Source: Burkholderiaceae bacterium
Lineage (GTDB): Bacteria > Pseudomonadota > Gammaproteobacteria > Burkholderiales > Burkholderiaceae_C
NCBI GenBank assembly: GCA_019745555.1
Contig: JAIESX010000021.1
Span: forward strand, 98,051 to 162,050
Direction of reading: 5' to 3'
DNA: 64,000 bases
In this document: piece by piece, positions 16,628 through 25,591 of the stretch
Layout: each line of letters starts with the position of its first letter
How positions within the stretch are numbered: the first letter of the stretch is position 1
The notes under the pieces: generated by a model
Seen by the model: only the letters and a program-made list of their open reading frames with translations
Databases searched by the model: none
Told to the model about the DNA's origin: nothing
Translations under genes and position numbers: made by a program

Positions 16628-18139
16628 ATGGACCTCTTTGACAACCTTGCGCTGGGTTTCGGCGTCGCGTTCACTTTCCAGAACCTGATCTACTGCTTTA
16701 TTGGCGTCGTGCTGGGTACGCTGATCGGCGTGCTGCCGGGCGTGGGCCCTGTGGCCACCATCGCCATGCTGCTGCCGGCCACCTATGCGCTGCCGCCTGT
16801 GGCTGCGCTCATCATGCTGGCCGGTATCTATTACGGCGCGCAGTACGGCGGCTCCACCACCGCGATTCTCGTGAACCTGCCGGGCGAATCCGCGTCGGTG
16901 GTGACCGTGATCGACGGCTACCAGATGGCCCGCAAGGGCCGCGCCGGCCCCGCGCTGGCGGCTGCCGGCATGGGCTCCTTCTTTGCCGGTTGCGTGGGCA
17001 CGCTGATCCTGGCGGCCTTTGCCGCACCGCTGACGGAGGTGGCCTTCAAGTTCGGCCCGGCCGAATACTTCTCGCTCATGGTGCTGGGCCTGATCGGCGC
17101 CGTGGTGCTGGCCTCGGGTTCGCTGCTGAAAGCCATCGCGATGATCGTGCTGGGTCTGCTGCTGGGTCTGATCGGCACCGACGTGAACTCGGGTGTCGCA
17201 CGCTACTCCTTCGACATTCCCGAGCTGACCGACGGTATCGGCTTCATCGTGATCGCCATGGGCGTGTTCGGCTACGGCGAGATCATCCAGAACCTCTCGC
17301 ACCCTGAGGACAAGCGCGAAGTCTTCACCGGCAAGGTGACGCACATCTACCCCTCGATGGAGGACTTCAAGCGCATGGTGCCGGCAGTGCTGCGGGGCAC
17401 GGCCCTGGGCTCGACCCTGGGCATCCTGCCCGGCGGCGGCGCATTGCTGTCGTCCTTCGCGGCCTACACGCTGGAGAAGAAGACCAAACTCAAGGCAGGT
17501 GAGGTGCCTTTCGGCCAGGGCAACATCCGCGGCGTGGCCGCGCCCGAGTCGGCCAACAACGCCGGTTCCCAGACCTCCTTCATCCCGCTACTCACGCTGG
17601 GCATTCCGCCCAACCCCGTGATGGCGCTGATGGTCGGTGCCATGACCATCCACAACATCCAGCCCGGCCCGCAGGTGATGACCAGCAATCCCGAGCTGTT
17701 CTGGGGCCTGATCGCGTCCATGTGGCTGGGTAACCTGATGCTGGTCGTCCTGAATCTGCCGCTGATCGGTATCTGGATCAAGCTGCTGACCGTGCCCTAC
17801 CGCTGGCTGTTCCCGGCCATCGTGCTGTTCTGCGCCGTCGGCGTGTACTCCACGAACAACAACACCTGGGACATCTGGATGGTCGCCATCTTCGGCATCA
17901 TCGGCTACGGCTTCATCAAGCTGGGCGTGGAGCCGGCTCCCTTGCTGCTGGGCTTCATCCTGGGGCCGATGATGGAAGAGAACCTGCGCCGTGCCCTGCT
18001 GCTGTCACGTGGCGACTGGAGCGTGCTGGTCACGCGTCCCCTGTCGGCGGTTCTGCTCGCCATGGCCCTGCTGCTGCTGATCATCGTGATGCTGCCCTCC
18101 GTGAAGTCCAAACGCGAAGAGGCCTTCGTCGAAGAGTAA
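16628..18139 (+). CDS. tctA: Tripartite tricarboxylate transporter, large membrane subunit TctA
   Basis: A permease of 503 residues with about 11-12 hydrophobic helices. It shows the TctA hallmarks: GVLPGVGP near residue 37, YYGAQYGGSTTAILVNLPGE, ILPGGGALLSSFAAYTLEKK, GVAAPESANNAG and the PxxxP-type TLGIPPNPVMALMVGA. It forms the transport channel with TctB, using a solute delivered by the TctC-type protein coded next. The substrate cannot be read from sequence; citrate-like carboxylates, terephthalate and others are known in the family. Confidence 0.97.
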   Translation: MDLFDNLALGFGVAFTFQNLIYCFIGVVLGTLIGVLPGVGPVATIAMLLPATYALPPVAALIMLAGIYYGAQYGGSTTAILVNLPGESASVVTVIDGYQMARKGRAGPALAAAGMGSFFAGCVGTLILAAFAAPLTEVAFKFGPAEYFSLMVLGLIGAVVLASGSLLKAIAMIVLGLLLGLIGTDVNSGVARYSFDIPELTDGIGFIVIAMGVFGYGEIIQNLSHPEDKREVFTGKVTHIYPSMEDFKRMVPAVLRGTALGSTLGILPGGGALLSSFAAYTLEKKTKLKAGEVPFGQGNIRGVAAPESANNAGSQTSFIPLLTLGIPPNPVMALMVGAMTIHNIQPGPQVMTSNPELFWGLIASMWLGNLMLVVLNLPLIGIWIKLLTVPYRWLFPAIVLFCAVGVYSTNNNTWDIWMVAIFGIIGYGFIKLGVEPAPLLLGFILGPMMEENLRRALLLSRGDWSVLVTRPLSAVLLAMALLLLIIVMLPSVKSKREEAFVEE

Positions 18140-18214
18140 GCGCCGCTGCTGGCCTTTGGCTAAACTGGGACGGCACCTGCGGGTGCCGTTTCCGCTCTGG
18201 TACCGGGAGTTCCC

Positions 18215-19180
18215 ATGTCATCCATGTTCCGCCGCGTCCTGCTGCTCTGTGGGCTGTCGCTCGCGCTGCCGCTGGCAGCGCAAACCTGGCCGTCCAAGCC
18301 GGTGCGACTCATCGTGCCCTTTCCTGCGGGCGGGGCCACCGACATCCTGGCGCGTGCGCTGTCCCAGGAGCTGGGCCGCAAGCTGGGCCAGTCCGTGGTG
18401 GTCGACAACAAGCCCGGCGCCGGCGGTACCATCGGTGCGCTCGCGGGCGCGCAGGCGGCACCCGACGGCTACACCCTGCTGTTGACGACCTCCAGCACGC
18501 ACAGCATCGGCCCGGCGATCAACCCCAAGATCCCCTACAACGCCGAGGCCGACTTCACGCCCATCGCCTATGTGGCGAGTTCGCCCCAGGTCATCCTGGT
18601 GCCGCTGAGCTCACCGGCCAGGACCCTGAAGGAATTCATCGACTACGCGCGCCAGAACCCGGGCCGGCTCAACTACGCTTCCAGTGGCAACGGCACCATC
18701 TCCAACCTGTCGACCGAGATCTTCAAGGCCCAGTCCGGCACCTTCCTGGTCCACATCCCCTACCGCGGCACCGGCCTGTCGATTGCCGACCTCGTGAGTG
18801 GCAAGGTCGACGTGCTGTTCGACTCCGTCGTCTCGGGCATGCCCCATGTACGCGACGGCAAGCTGCGCGCCCTGGCCGTGACCAGCCCGAAGCGCAGCGC
18901 CCTGGTGCCTGAGCTGCCCGCCGTGGCCGAGCTGCTACCCGGCTTCGAGTCAGTCACCTGGTTTGGCGTCTACGGCCCGCGCGGCCTGCCGCCCGAGATC
19001 GTCAACCGTGTCAACCAGGCCGTGAACGCCGCGCTGACCGAGGCCGATCTCAAGGACCGCTTTGCGCGCCTGGGCGCTGAGACCGCCGGCGGTACGCCGC
19101 AGCAGTTTGCCTCCGTGGTGCGCGCCGAATCGGCCAAATGGAAGAAAGTCATCACCGAAAGAAAGATCACTGCGGACTAA
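18215..19180 (+). CDS. tctC: Tripartite tricarboxylate transporter substrate-binding protein (Bug family, TctC)
   Basis: A protein of 321 residues with a cleavable signal peptide (about 1-22, ending PLAAQ). It has the Bug-family pattern WPSKPVRLIVPFPAGGATDILAR, a two-lobe binding fold (GAGGTIGA, NYASSGNGTISNLSTEIFK, HIPYRGTG) and a C-terminus with VRAESAKWKKVI. It binds the carboxylate solute in the periplasm and delivers it to TctAB. Bug proteins are greatly expanded in Burkholderiales, but one coded directly after tctBA (75-base gap) is likely the dedicated partner. Confidence 0.95.
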   Translation: MSSMFRRVLLLCGLSLALPLAAQTWPSKPVRLIVPFPAGGATDILARALSQELGRKLGQSVVVDNKPGAGGTIGALAGAQAAPDGYTLLLTTSSTHSIGPAINPKIPYNAEADFTPIAYVASSPQVILVPLSSPARTLKEFIDYARQNPGRLNYASSGNGTISNLSTEIFKAQSGTFLVHIPYRGTGLSIADLVSGKVDVLFDSVVSGMPHVRDGKLRALAVTSPKRSALVPELPAVAELLPGFESVTWFGVYGPRGLPPEIVNRVNQAVNAALTEADLKDRFARLGAETAGGTPQQFASVVRAESAKWKKVITERKITAD

Positions 19181-19185
19181 AAACG

Positions 19186-19263
19186 CCCCCTGAGTCGCCC
19201 CGAAGGGCGCCTTACCCCAGGGGGACGACGCCATTGGCCCGGCGGAGCCGGTTCCACGGCGTC
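19186..19263. repeat. Double-hairpin intergenic repeat element
   Basis: The 101-base gap between tctC and the gamma-glutamyltransferase gene is almost filled by two adjacent imperfect palindromes. Hairpin 1 pairs CCCCCTG (19186-19192) with CAGGGGG (19218-19224), with an inner CGCCC-CGAA-GGGCG stem. Hairpin 2 pairs GACGCC (19227-19232) with GGCGTC (19258-19263), with an inner CCGGC-GGA-GCCGG stem. It resembles a dispersed extragenic palindrome that I recall from Comamonadaceae genomes. It may act as an attenuator or mRNA 3'-end stabiliser between the two genes. No second copy is in this window. Confidence 0.6.
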
Positions 19264-19281
19264 TGTCGTGAAAGAACACCC

Positions 19282-20904
19282 ATGAACTTCAACTACAGCA
19301 ACCCCTATCCCAGCACCCGCCTGCCCGTCTTCGCGCGCAACGTGGTGTCCACCTCGCATCCGCTGGCCGCGCAGGCCGGCTTGCGCATGCTGCAGAAAGG
19401 CGGCAACGCGGTGGATGCCGCCATCGCCGCGGCGGCCGTCATCACCCTGACCGAACCCGTGAGCAACGGCCTGGGCAGCGATGCCTTCGCCATCCTCTGG
19501 GATGGCAAGGAACTGCATGGCCTCAACGCCTCGGGCCGTGCGCCGCAGGGCTGGACGCCCGAGTACTTCCACCGCAAGTACGGCAAAGATGCGAAGACGC
19601 CGCCCAAGCGCGGCATCGATTCCGTCACCGTACCGGGTGCCGTGTCCGGCTGGGTGGCCTTGAGTGATCGCTTCGGCAAGCTGCCGTTCGCGGACCTGCT
19701 GGAGCCGGCGATCGAGATTGCCGAACGCGGCTACCTGATCCCGGTCGTGGTGCAGCAGAAATGGGCGGCGGCCACGCCCGAGCTGCACGCCGTGCCCGGC
19801 TTCGCGCAGAGCTTCCTGCCCTGGGGCCGAGCGCCCAAGGTGGGTGAGCTGTTCCAGTTCAAGGCCGCGGCGCGTGCACTGCGCCTGATCGCCCAGACCA
19901 AGGGTGAGGCCTATTACCGCGGCGAGATCGCGCAGGCGCTGGAGAAGTTTTCCACGGAGTGCGGCGGCGCGCTCAAGGCCAGTGACCTGGCGTCCTACCA
20001 ACCCGAGTGGGTGCAGCCCCTGGCCAAGAACTACCGCGGCTACACCCTGCACGAGATTCCGCCCAACGGCCAGGGCATCGCGGCCCAGATCGCGCTGGGC
20101 ATCCTGGACAAGTTCGATCTGGCGTCCATGCCTGTGGACGGCGTCGATTCGCAGCACCTGCAGATCGAAGCCATGAAGCTGGCCTTTGCCGACGTCTACC
20201 GCTATGTGGCCGAGCCCTCGGCCATGCACGTGACACCCGAGCAGATGCTCGATGACGCCTACCTGGCCAGCCGCGCCAAGCTCATCGACATGAAGCAGGC
20301 GCAGGACTTCAAGGCCGGCAACCCCGTCAAGGGCGGCACCATCTACCTGACGGCGGCCGACGAGAACGGCATGATGATCAGCTTTATCCAGAGCAACTTC
20401 ATGGGCTTCGGCTCGGGCTGCGTGGAGCCGAGCTTCGGTATCAGCCTGCAGAACCGCGGCCATGGCTTCAACGTGGACCCGCAGGGCCACAACACCTCCA
20501 ACCTCGTGGCGCCGGGCAAGCGACCCATCCATACCATCATCCCGGCCTTCCTGACCAAGGATGGCCAGCCCGTGATGAGCTTCGGCGTCATGGGCGGCAA
20601 TATGCAGCCGCAGGGCCATCTGCAGACCGTGGTGCGCATGCTGGACTACGGCCAGAACCCGCAGGCTGCCTGCGATGCGCCGCGCTGGCGCTACAACACG
20701 GGGCTGGAGATCAATGTCGAGGCCACGCTGGACAAGAATACGGTGCAGGGCCTGCAGGCGCGCGGCCACCGCGTGGAGGTCATCAACGACTCCTACCAGG
20801 ATTTCGGTGCTGGTCAGTTCATCTGGCGCGCGGGGGATCCCAAGGTCGAAGGCTATGTCGCGGCCAGCGATCCGCGCCGTGACGGCCTGGCGGCGGGTTT
20901 CTGA
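19282..20904 (+). CDS. Gamma-glutamyltransferase family protein
   Basis: A protein of 540 residues, start MNFNYSNPYPST. It belongs to the Ntn-hydrolase GGT family: the N-terminal VSTSHPLAAQAGLRMLQKGGNAVDAAIAAA is the family hallmark, and the predicted autoprocessing nucleophile is Thr353 in the motif KGGT-IYLTAADENG. No signal peptide is visible, unlike secreted GGT1, so a cytosolic YwrD-like role in glutathione or gamma-glutamyl compound breakdown is more likely. It follows the carboxylate transporter operon after the hairpin repeat; co-function is not clear. Confidence 0.9.
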   Translation: MNFNYSNPYPSTRLPVFARNVVSTSHPLAAQAGLRMLQKGGNAVDAAIAAAAVITLTEPVSNGLGSDAFAILWDGKELHGLNASGRAPQGWTPEYFHRKYGKDAKTPPKRGIDSVTVPGAVSGWVALSDRFGKLPFADLLEPAIEIAERGYLIPVVVQQKWAAATPELHAVPGFAQSFLPWGRAPKVGELFQFKAAARALRLIAQTKGEAYYRGEIAQALEKFSTECGGALKASDLASYQPEWVQPLAKNYRGYTLHEIPPNGQGIAAQIALGILDKFDLASMPVDGVDSQHLQIEAMKLAFADVYRYVAEPSAMHVTPEQMLDDAYLASRAKLIDMKQAQDFKAGNPVKGGTIYLTAADENGMMISFIQSNFMGFGSGCVEPSFGISLQNRGHGFNVDPQGHNTSNLVAPGKRPIHTIIPAFLTKDGQPVMSFGVMGGNMQPQGHLQTVVRMLDYGQNPQAACDAPRWRYNTGLEINVEATLDKNTVQGLQARGHRVEVINDSYQDFGAGQFIWRAGDPKVEGYVAASDPRRDGLAAGF

Positions 20905-20906
20905 AC

Positions 20907-21815
20907 ATGGCAGCGGTTGCTCCTGAAAAAGTAGCAACCGGTTTCGCGTTCGCGATCGTCGGCGCCATCGCCTTCAGCGGCAAGGCCATCATCGTCAAGC
21001 TGGCCTACCGCCATGGCGTGGATGCGGTCACGCTCATCATGTACCGCATGCTGTTCGCGCTGCCGCTGTTTGCAGGCATGGCCTGGTGGGCCAGCCGGGG
21101 CAAGGCGCCCCTGGCGCGTCGCGACTGGCTCGGCGTCCTGGGCCTGGGCTTTTCCGGCTACTACCTGGCGAGCTTTCTGGATTTCGCGGGCCTGGCCTAT
21201 GTCACGGCCTCGCTCGAGCGCCTCATCCTCTATCTGACGCCCACGCTGGTGCTTGTCATCGGCTGGCTGCTCTACCGCAAGCGGGCCAGCCGCCTGCAGG
21301 TGCTGGGCACGCTGATCAGCTACGCCGGCGTGCTGCTGGTCTTCGGGCATGAGTTGACGCTGGCAGGCGCCAATGTGGCCTGGGGTTCGCTGCTGGTGTT
21401 TCTCAGTACGGTGAGCTATGCCTTCTACCTGAGCTACAGCGGCGAACTGGTGAAGCGTCTGGGCTCGCTGCGGCTCGTCGGCCTGGCCACCAGCGTGGCC
21501 TGTGTGCTGTGCATCGTGCAGTTCCTGCTGCTGCGTCCGTTGACGGCCGCGCAGGTGGCGCCCGAGGTGGTCTGGCTCTCGCTGCTCAATGCCGCGGCCT
21601 GCACGGCGGTTCCCGTGCTGCTGGTGATGATGGCCATCGAGCGCATCGGTGCCGGTGCGGCGGCGCAGGCCGGCATGGTGGGACCCATGTCCACCATCCT
21701 GCTGGGCGTGTGGCTGCTGGGAGAGCCCTTCACGCTCTGGATCGTCGCGGGCACGCTGCTGGTCCTCACGGGGATCTTCGTCTTCGGGCGCGCCGCGCGT
21801 GCGGCCGCGGACTGA
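20907..21815 (+). CDS. EamA/DMT-family transporter
   Basis: A membrane protein of 302 residues with ten hydrophobic helices arranged as two EamA repeats (about 10-145 and 155-295). Typical signatures include ALPLFAGMAWW in the first half and the second-repeat start WGSLLVFLSTVSYAFYLSYSGEL. These carriers export metabolites such as amino acids. The gene begins two bases after the gamma-glutamyltransferase stop, so the two are in one operon. Export of a product of gamma-glutamyl breakdown is conceivable but unproven. Confidence 0.9.
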   Translation: MAAVAPEKVATGFAFAIVGAIAFSGKAIIVKLAYRHGVDAVTLIMYRMLFALPLFAGMAWWASRGKAPLARRDWLGVLGLGFSGYYLASFLDFAGLAYVTASLERLILYLTPTLVLVIGWLLYRKRASRLQVLGTLISYAGVLLVFGHELTLAGANVAWGSLLVFLSTVSYAFYLSYSGELVKRLGSLRLVGLATSVACVLCIVQFLLLRPLTAAQVAPEVVWLSLLNAAACTAVPVLLVMMAIERIGAGAAAQAGMVGPMSTILLGVWLLGEPFTLWIVAGTLLVLTGIFVFGRAARAAAD

Positions 21816-21890
21816 AAGTCCTGCGCAGGCAAGGGCCGGACGGTCTTCGTATCATTCCGGTCGTACGGATTTCGACACAAAGGAAACATC

Positions 21891-22679
21891 ATGGATCTCG
21901 GGATTGCAGGCAAGTGGGCGCTGGTGGGTGGCGCGAGCAAGGGGCTGGGCTACGGCTGTGCGCAGGCGCTGGCACGCGAAGGTGTCAACGTGGTGATGGT
22001 GGCGCGTGGCGCTGAGGCCCTGCAGGCCGCAGCCGCGAAGCTGCGCGGTGAGAACAGGGGGGCGGAAGTCATTGCCGTGCCCGTGGACATCACGACGCCA
22101 GCCGGCCGAGAGGCCATCTTCGCCCAGCGCAAGGATTTCGACATCGTCGTCACCAATGCCGGCGGCCCGCCGCCCGGCGACTTCCGCGACTGGGACCGCG
22201 AGGCCTGGATCAAGGCGGTGGACGCGAACATGCTCACGCCCATCGAGCTGATCAAGGCCACGGTGGACGGCATGGCCGCGCGGGGTTACGGGCGCATCGT
22301 CAACATCACCTCCAGCGCGGTGAAGGCCCCGATCGACATCCTGGGTCTGTCCAACGGTGCGCGCAGCGGGCTGACGGGCTTCGTGGCCGGTGTGGCCCGT
22401 AACCCCAAGATTGCCGCCAGGGGCGTGACCATCAACAACCTGCTGCCCGGCGCCTTCGACACCGATCGCCTCAAGGCCACCATGGAAGGCGCGGCCAAGA
22501 AGACGGGCAAGAGCATCGACGACATCGCCGACGCGCGCCGTCTGACCATCCCGGCCCAGCGCTTCGGCACGGCCGAGGAGTTCGGCGCCATCTGTGCCTT
22601 CCTCTGCAGCCAGTACGGCGGCTATATCAACGGCCAGAACGTGCTGGCCGATGGCGGCGCCTACCCAGGGACCTACTGA
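21891..22679 (+). CDS. SDR-family oxidoreductase with altered catalytic motif
   Basis: A protein of 262 residues with the classical SDR cofactor motif (GGASKGLGYG, about residues 14-23), NAGG at about 90 and the catalytic-Ser region ITSSAVK. The usual YxxxK is replaced: the aligned positions read SNGAR (about residues 151-155), so Tyr becomes Ser and Lys becomes Arg. A subgroup of bacterial SDRs annotated as 3-oxoacyl-ACP reductase-like has this SN..R form. Whether they are active oxidoreductases is uncertain. A start-proximal AAGGAAAC ribosome site supports the ATG. The gene ends 7 bases inside the convergent sensor-kinase gene. Confidence 0.88.
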   Translation: MDLGIAGKWALVGGASKGLGYGCAQALAREGVNVVMVARGAEALQAAAAKLRGENRGAEVIAVPVDITTPAGREAIFAQRKDFDIVVTNAGGPPPGDFRDWDREAWIKAVDANMLTPIELIKATVDGMAARGYGRIVNITSSAVKAPIDILGLSNGARSGLTGFVAGVARNPKIAARGVTINNLLPGAFDTDRLKATMEGAAKKTGKSIDDIADARRLTIPAQRFGTAEEFGAICAFLCSQYGGYINGQNVLADGGAYPGTY

Positions 22680-25495
22680 ACCGTCCCGTCCCCGGCCAGA
22701 GGCAGCCACAGGATGGCGGTGGTGCCCTGGCCGAACTCGCTGGCGATCCTCACCTCGCCACGGTGCAGTTCGATGATCTCCTTGACGATGCTCATGCCCA
22801 ATCCCGTGCCCGGGATATTGCCACTGTCGTCGGCGCGATAAAAGCGCTCGAAGACGCGCGCGAGCTGTTCGGGCTTCATGCCGATGCCCTCGTCGCGTAC
22901 CTCGATGCCCACGCGGCGATCCCCTCGTGTGCTGTCCACGTGCAGGCTGATGAACACGTCCCCGCCTTTCGGCGAGTACTTGTAGGCATTGGAGACGATG
23001 TTGACCACCGCCTGCTGGATCTTCTGGCGATCCACATCGACGTACAGAGCCTGCGACGGAAGGTCCAGTCTGGGCGCATCGCGCCCGGCCGGTGGCTTGT
23101 AGCCGGAAATCGCCTCGGTCAGGATCTCCTGCAGGGCCTGGCGCTCGATGACGAAGTCCTTGCCGCGGCGCGCTTCGATGCGGGCCAGATCCAGCAGTTC
23201 ATTGATGATGGACGACATCAGCTGTGACTGTCGCGAGATGGTTTCCAGCAGCTGTTGCTGCTTGGCGGGCTCGAACTCGCGGTGACGCAGCAGCTCGGTG
23301 TAGCCGTAGATGCTGGCCATGGGGGTGCGCAGCTCGTGCGCGGCTGTGCTGAGGAACTCGCTCTTCATGCGATCGACCTCGGTTTCGTGGGTGACGTCGC
23401 GGAAATAGAGGATGTAGGACACGCTGGACGCGTCTTCCGGCAGGCGCAGGTCGACCTCGATCACGCGGCTGGCCGGCGCCGCCAGCTCGAACAGCTGCCG
23501 GCGGTCCTCGGCGCCTCCCTCGCCTGCCTGTTGTTCGCGCATGGCCCGCAGGTTGAGAACGCCGGGGAAGCTGGCCTGGGGCAGGCATTTGCTGCGCAGC
23601 AGGGTCGTGAAGGCTGGTTCGTCCAGGCCCTCGATGGCCATGCCGTCCAGCCCGGTCATGCGCAGGAAGGCCCCGTTGGCATGGTTGACCCGGCCATGGG
23701 GGTCAAAGGATACGAAGCCGTCGGGGCTCAGCGTGAAGATGGCGTTGAGCTGTTCGGAGCGCTCGTTGAGTTCGCGCGTGCGCTGCTCGACCAGGCGCTC
23801 CAGCGATTTACGGTACTGTTCCAGCTCGGCTTCGTTGGCCTTGCGTTCGGAGATGTCGCGCACCAGGCAGAAGACGAAAACGCGGTCGGCCCATTCGGCC
23901 CGGCTCAGCGAGATCTCCACCGGCAGGCTGCGACGGTCTTTGCAACGCGCCACGCCTTCGTAGCTGCGGCCCGCCTCACTCCCCTGGGTCAGCTGTCGCA
24001 GCAGCTCGTCGAGGCGAGCGTCAGGCTGCCAGTCCTCGATGCGCAGGAAATGGGCCTCCAGCGGCGTGTAGCCCAGCATGGAGGCAAAACGGGGGTTGGC
24101 CTCGAACACGCTGCCGTCCTGGTCCAGGATGACGATGCCGTCCTGTACCTTCTCGAACAGTGTGCGACGCCGCGAGGCCTCGTCAGCGATTTTCTGCTGG
24201 GCCAGCTGCTGCTCGGCCGTATGTCTGGCAATCGTGTCCAGCAGGCGGTCAAAGTGTCGTGCCAGCGCGCCCAGCTCGTCATCGCGCAGCGGAGGACCCA
24301 CCCGGGCATCCCGATCACCTGCGGCCACGGCGTTGATCGTGTGTCCGATGCTCCGTACCCGCTGGGTCAACTCGCGCCCTGTGCGCAGGAAAAGCAGCGA
24401 GATGCCCAGCATCGTCAACGCCAGCAGCCCCGCGATGGTGCCCAGCAGGACGAGGGCCGTGTTGCGGTAGGGGTCGATCGGAAAGCGCACCCCGATCATG
24501 CCCACGCGTCGGCCGTCGCCGTCGCGCAGCGGTTCAAAGCCGCTGATGTAGTTGTCGCCCTCGATGTCGAGTGGCCCGATCCAGGTCTGCCCCTGGCCTA
24601 TCACCGTCCGTGTGACTTGCTCGGGAGCCACGCTACCGAGTGCGCGCTGGCCCCGACGTCGTTCCCGGCTCACGGCCACCTGCAGGCCGTCGATGTAGAG
24701 GGAGGTCACGCCCTCCGCGTCACCCGGCAGTGTGCCCAGCGGGTAGATGACCTCCCGCATGTGCTCGATGACAGCCTCGTTGCGATTGAGCAGTACGCCG
24801 CCGACGAGGATGGCGTCCGGGCTGTTGACGGTGAGCGGGAAGTGTGCCGCCGACTGGATCAGCAGGCCCGGTGTGCCGGAACCGTGTCCGCTCGGGTTGG
24901 GGGAGACGCTGGCTTCCGTTTCATAGCGGGGCGAAAAGGCCCCGAGCCGCTCTGGCGCAATCAGGGTCAGCGCCGCGCTGCCCACCCCGGTGCGTGCCTG
25001 TCGGATGACGTAGGAGTCGGGCAGCGCTGCGCCAAAGGGTACGCCTGTACTGGCACCGATGACCTGGCCGTCGGGGCTGGCCACGATGAGGAAATCCAGG
25101 CCGGCACCACGGGCCATCACACCCAACGCGTCATTGAGCTCCTTGCTGGCTTTACGCGGGTTGACCAGGCTCATGAGCCGTTCGGAGGCTGCAAGCTGCC
25201 GGGTGCTGGTACCGGCTTCGTTGAGCAATTGCTCGAGGTAGTTCACCGAGCCGGCCAGGTTGCTGCGCAGGTTCGCCTCGATCATGCTCTGGGTGCGTGC
25301 GCCCCCCACCACCAGCAGGACGGCGATCACGATAGGGAAGGCCAGGAGCAGCGGCATGAGGCCCAGTGCCAGCAGCCGGAAGCCGAGCGAACGTTCCCAT
25401 GACTGACGCCACCGCCTCAGCGGAGTGAGCGCAGCCCACAGGGCGGACCAAGGCCTGGACACCATTTGGATCAATGACGGATGAGTCCGGGACAT
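22673..25495 (-). CDS. Large hybrid-less sensor histidine kinase (periplasmic sensor, HAMP, two PAS, HisKA, HATPase)
   Basis: A protein of 940 residues. Two membrane helices (about 42-68 and 345-368) flank a ~270-residue periplasmic sensor domain of double-Cache type. HAMP (about 370-420) and two PAS domains (about 440-560 and 577-700) follow. HisKA has the phospho-acceptor H720 (STAAHELRTPMAS), and the HATPase ends with DEGIGM and GTGLGMSIVKEI. There is no receiver domain and no response regulator nearby. It is divergent from a binding-protein lipoprotein gene, a layout like LuxQ/LuxP or TorS/TorT, so that lipoprotein may be its ligand sensor. Confidence 0.93.
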   Translation of the reverse strand: MSRTHPSLIQMVSRPWSALWAALTPLRRWRQSWERSLGFRLLALGLMPLLLAFPIVIAVLLVVGGARTQSMIEANLRSNLAGSVNYLEQLLNEAGTSTRQLAASERLMSLVNPRKASKELNDALGVMARGAGLDFLIVASPDGQVIGASTGVPFGAALPDSYVIRQARTGVGSAALTLIAPERLGAFSPRYETEASVSPNPSGHGSGTPGLLIQSAAHFPLTVNSPDAILVGGVLLNRNEAVIEHMREVIYPLGTLPGDAEGVTSLYIDGLQVAVSRERRRGQRALGSVAPEQVTRTVIGQGQTWIGPLDIEGDNYISGFEPLRDGDGRRVGMIGVRFPIDPYRNTALVLLGTIAGLLALTMLGISLLFLRTGRELTQRVRSIGHTINAVAAGDRDARVGPPLRDDELGALARHFDRLLDTIARHTAEQQLAQQKIADEASRRRTLFEKVQDGIVILDQDGSVFEANPRFASMLGYTPLEAHFLRIEDWQPDARLDELLRQLTQGSEAGRSYEGVARCKDRRSLPVEISLSRAEWADRVFVFCLVRDISERKANEAELEQYRKSLERLVEQRTRELNERSEQLNAIFTLSPDGFVSFDPHGRVNHANGAFLRMTGLDGMAIEGLDEPAFTTLLRSKCLPQASFPGVLNLRAMREQQAGEGGAEDRRQLFELAAPASRVIEVDLRLPEDASSVSYILYFRDVTHETEVDRMKSEFLSTAAHELRTPMASIYGYTELLRHREFEPAKQQQLLETISRQSQLMSSIINELLDLARIEARRGKDFVIERQALQEILTEAISGYKPPAGRDAPRLDLPSQALYVDVDRQKIQQAVVNIVSNAYKYSPKGGDVFISLHVDSTRGDRRVGIEVRDEGIGMKPEQLARVFERFYRADDSGNIPGTGLGMSIVKEIIELHRGEVRIASEFGQGTTAILWLPLAGDGTVQ

Positions 25496-25512
25496 GCGAG
25501 TAGCCGATGGAT

Positions 25513-25541
25513 TTGCTCGATTCTATCAAAAATGATAAATT
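25513..25541 (+). promoter_or_regulatory. Candidate promoter and palindromic operator in the kinase / binding-protein divergent gap
   Basis: The 96-base gap is AT-rich against its surroundings. For the binding-protein gene, TTGCTC (25513-25518) and TAAATT (25536-25541) have a 17-base spacing, a weak sigma-70-like pair. Overlying it is a perfect palindrome TATCA-AAAA-TGATA (25524-25537), and a related ATCA-A-TGAT lies at 25553-25561. Two similar palindromes in one divergent promoter suggest an operator controlling both genes; the regulator is not in this window. Confidence 0.4.
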
Positions 25542-25591
25542 CGACAAAAAATATCAATGATTTTTCAACTTCACTGAGAGAAGGAAACACT

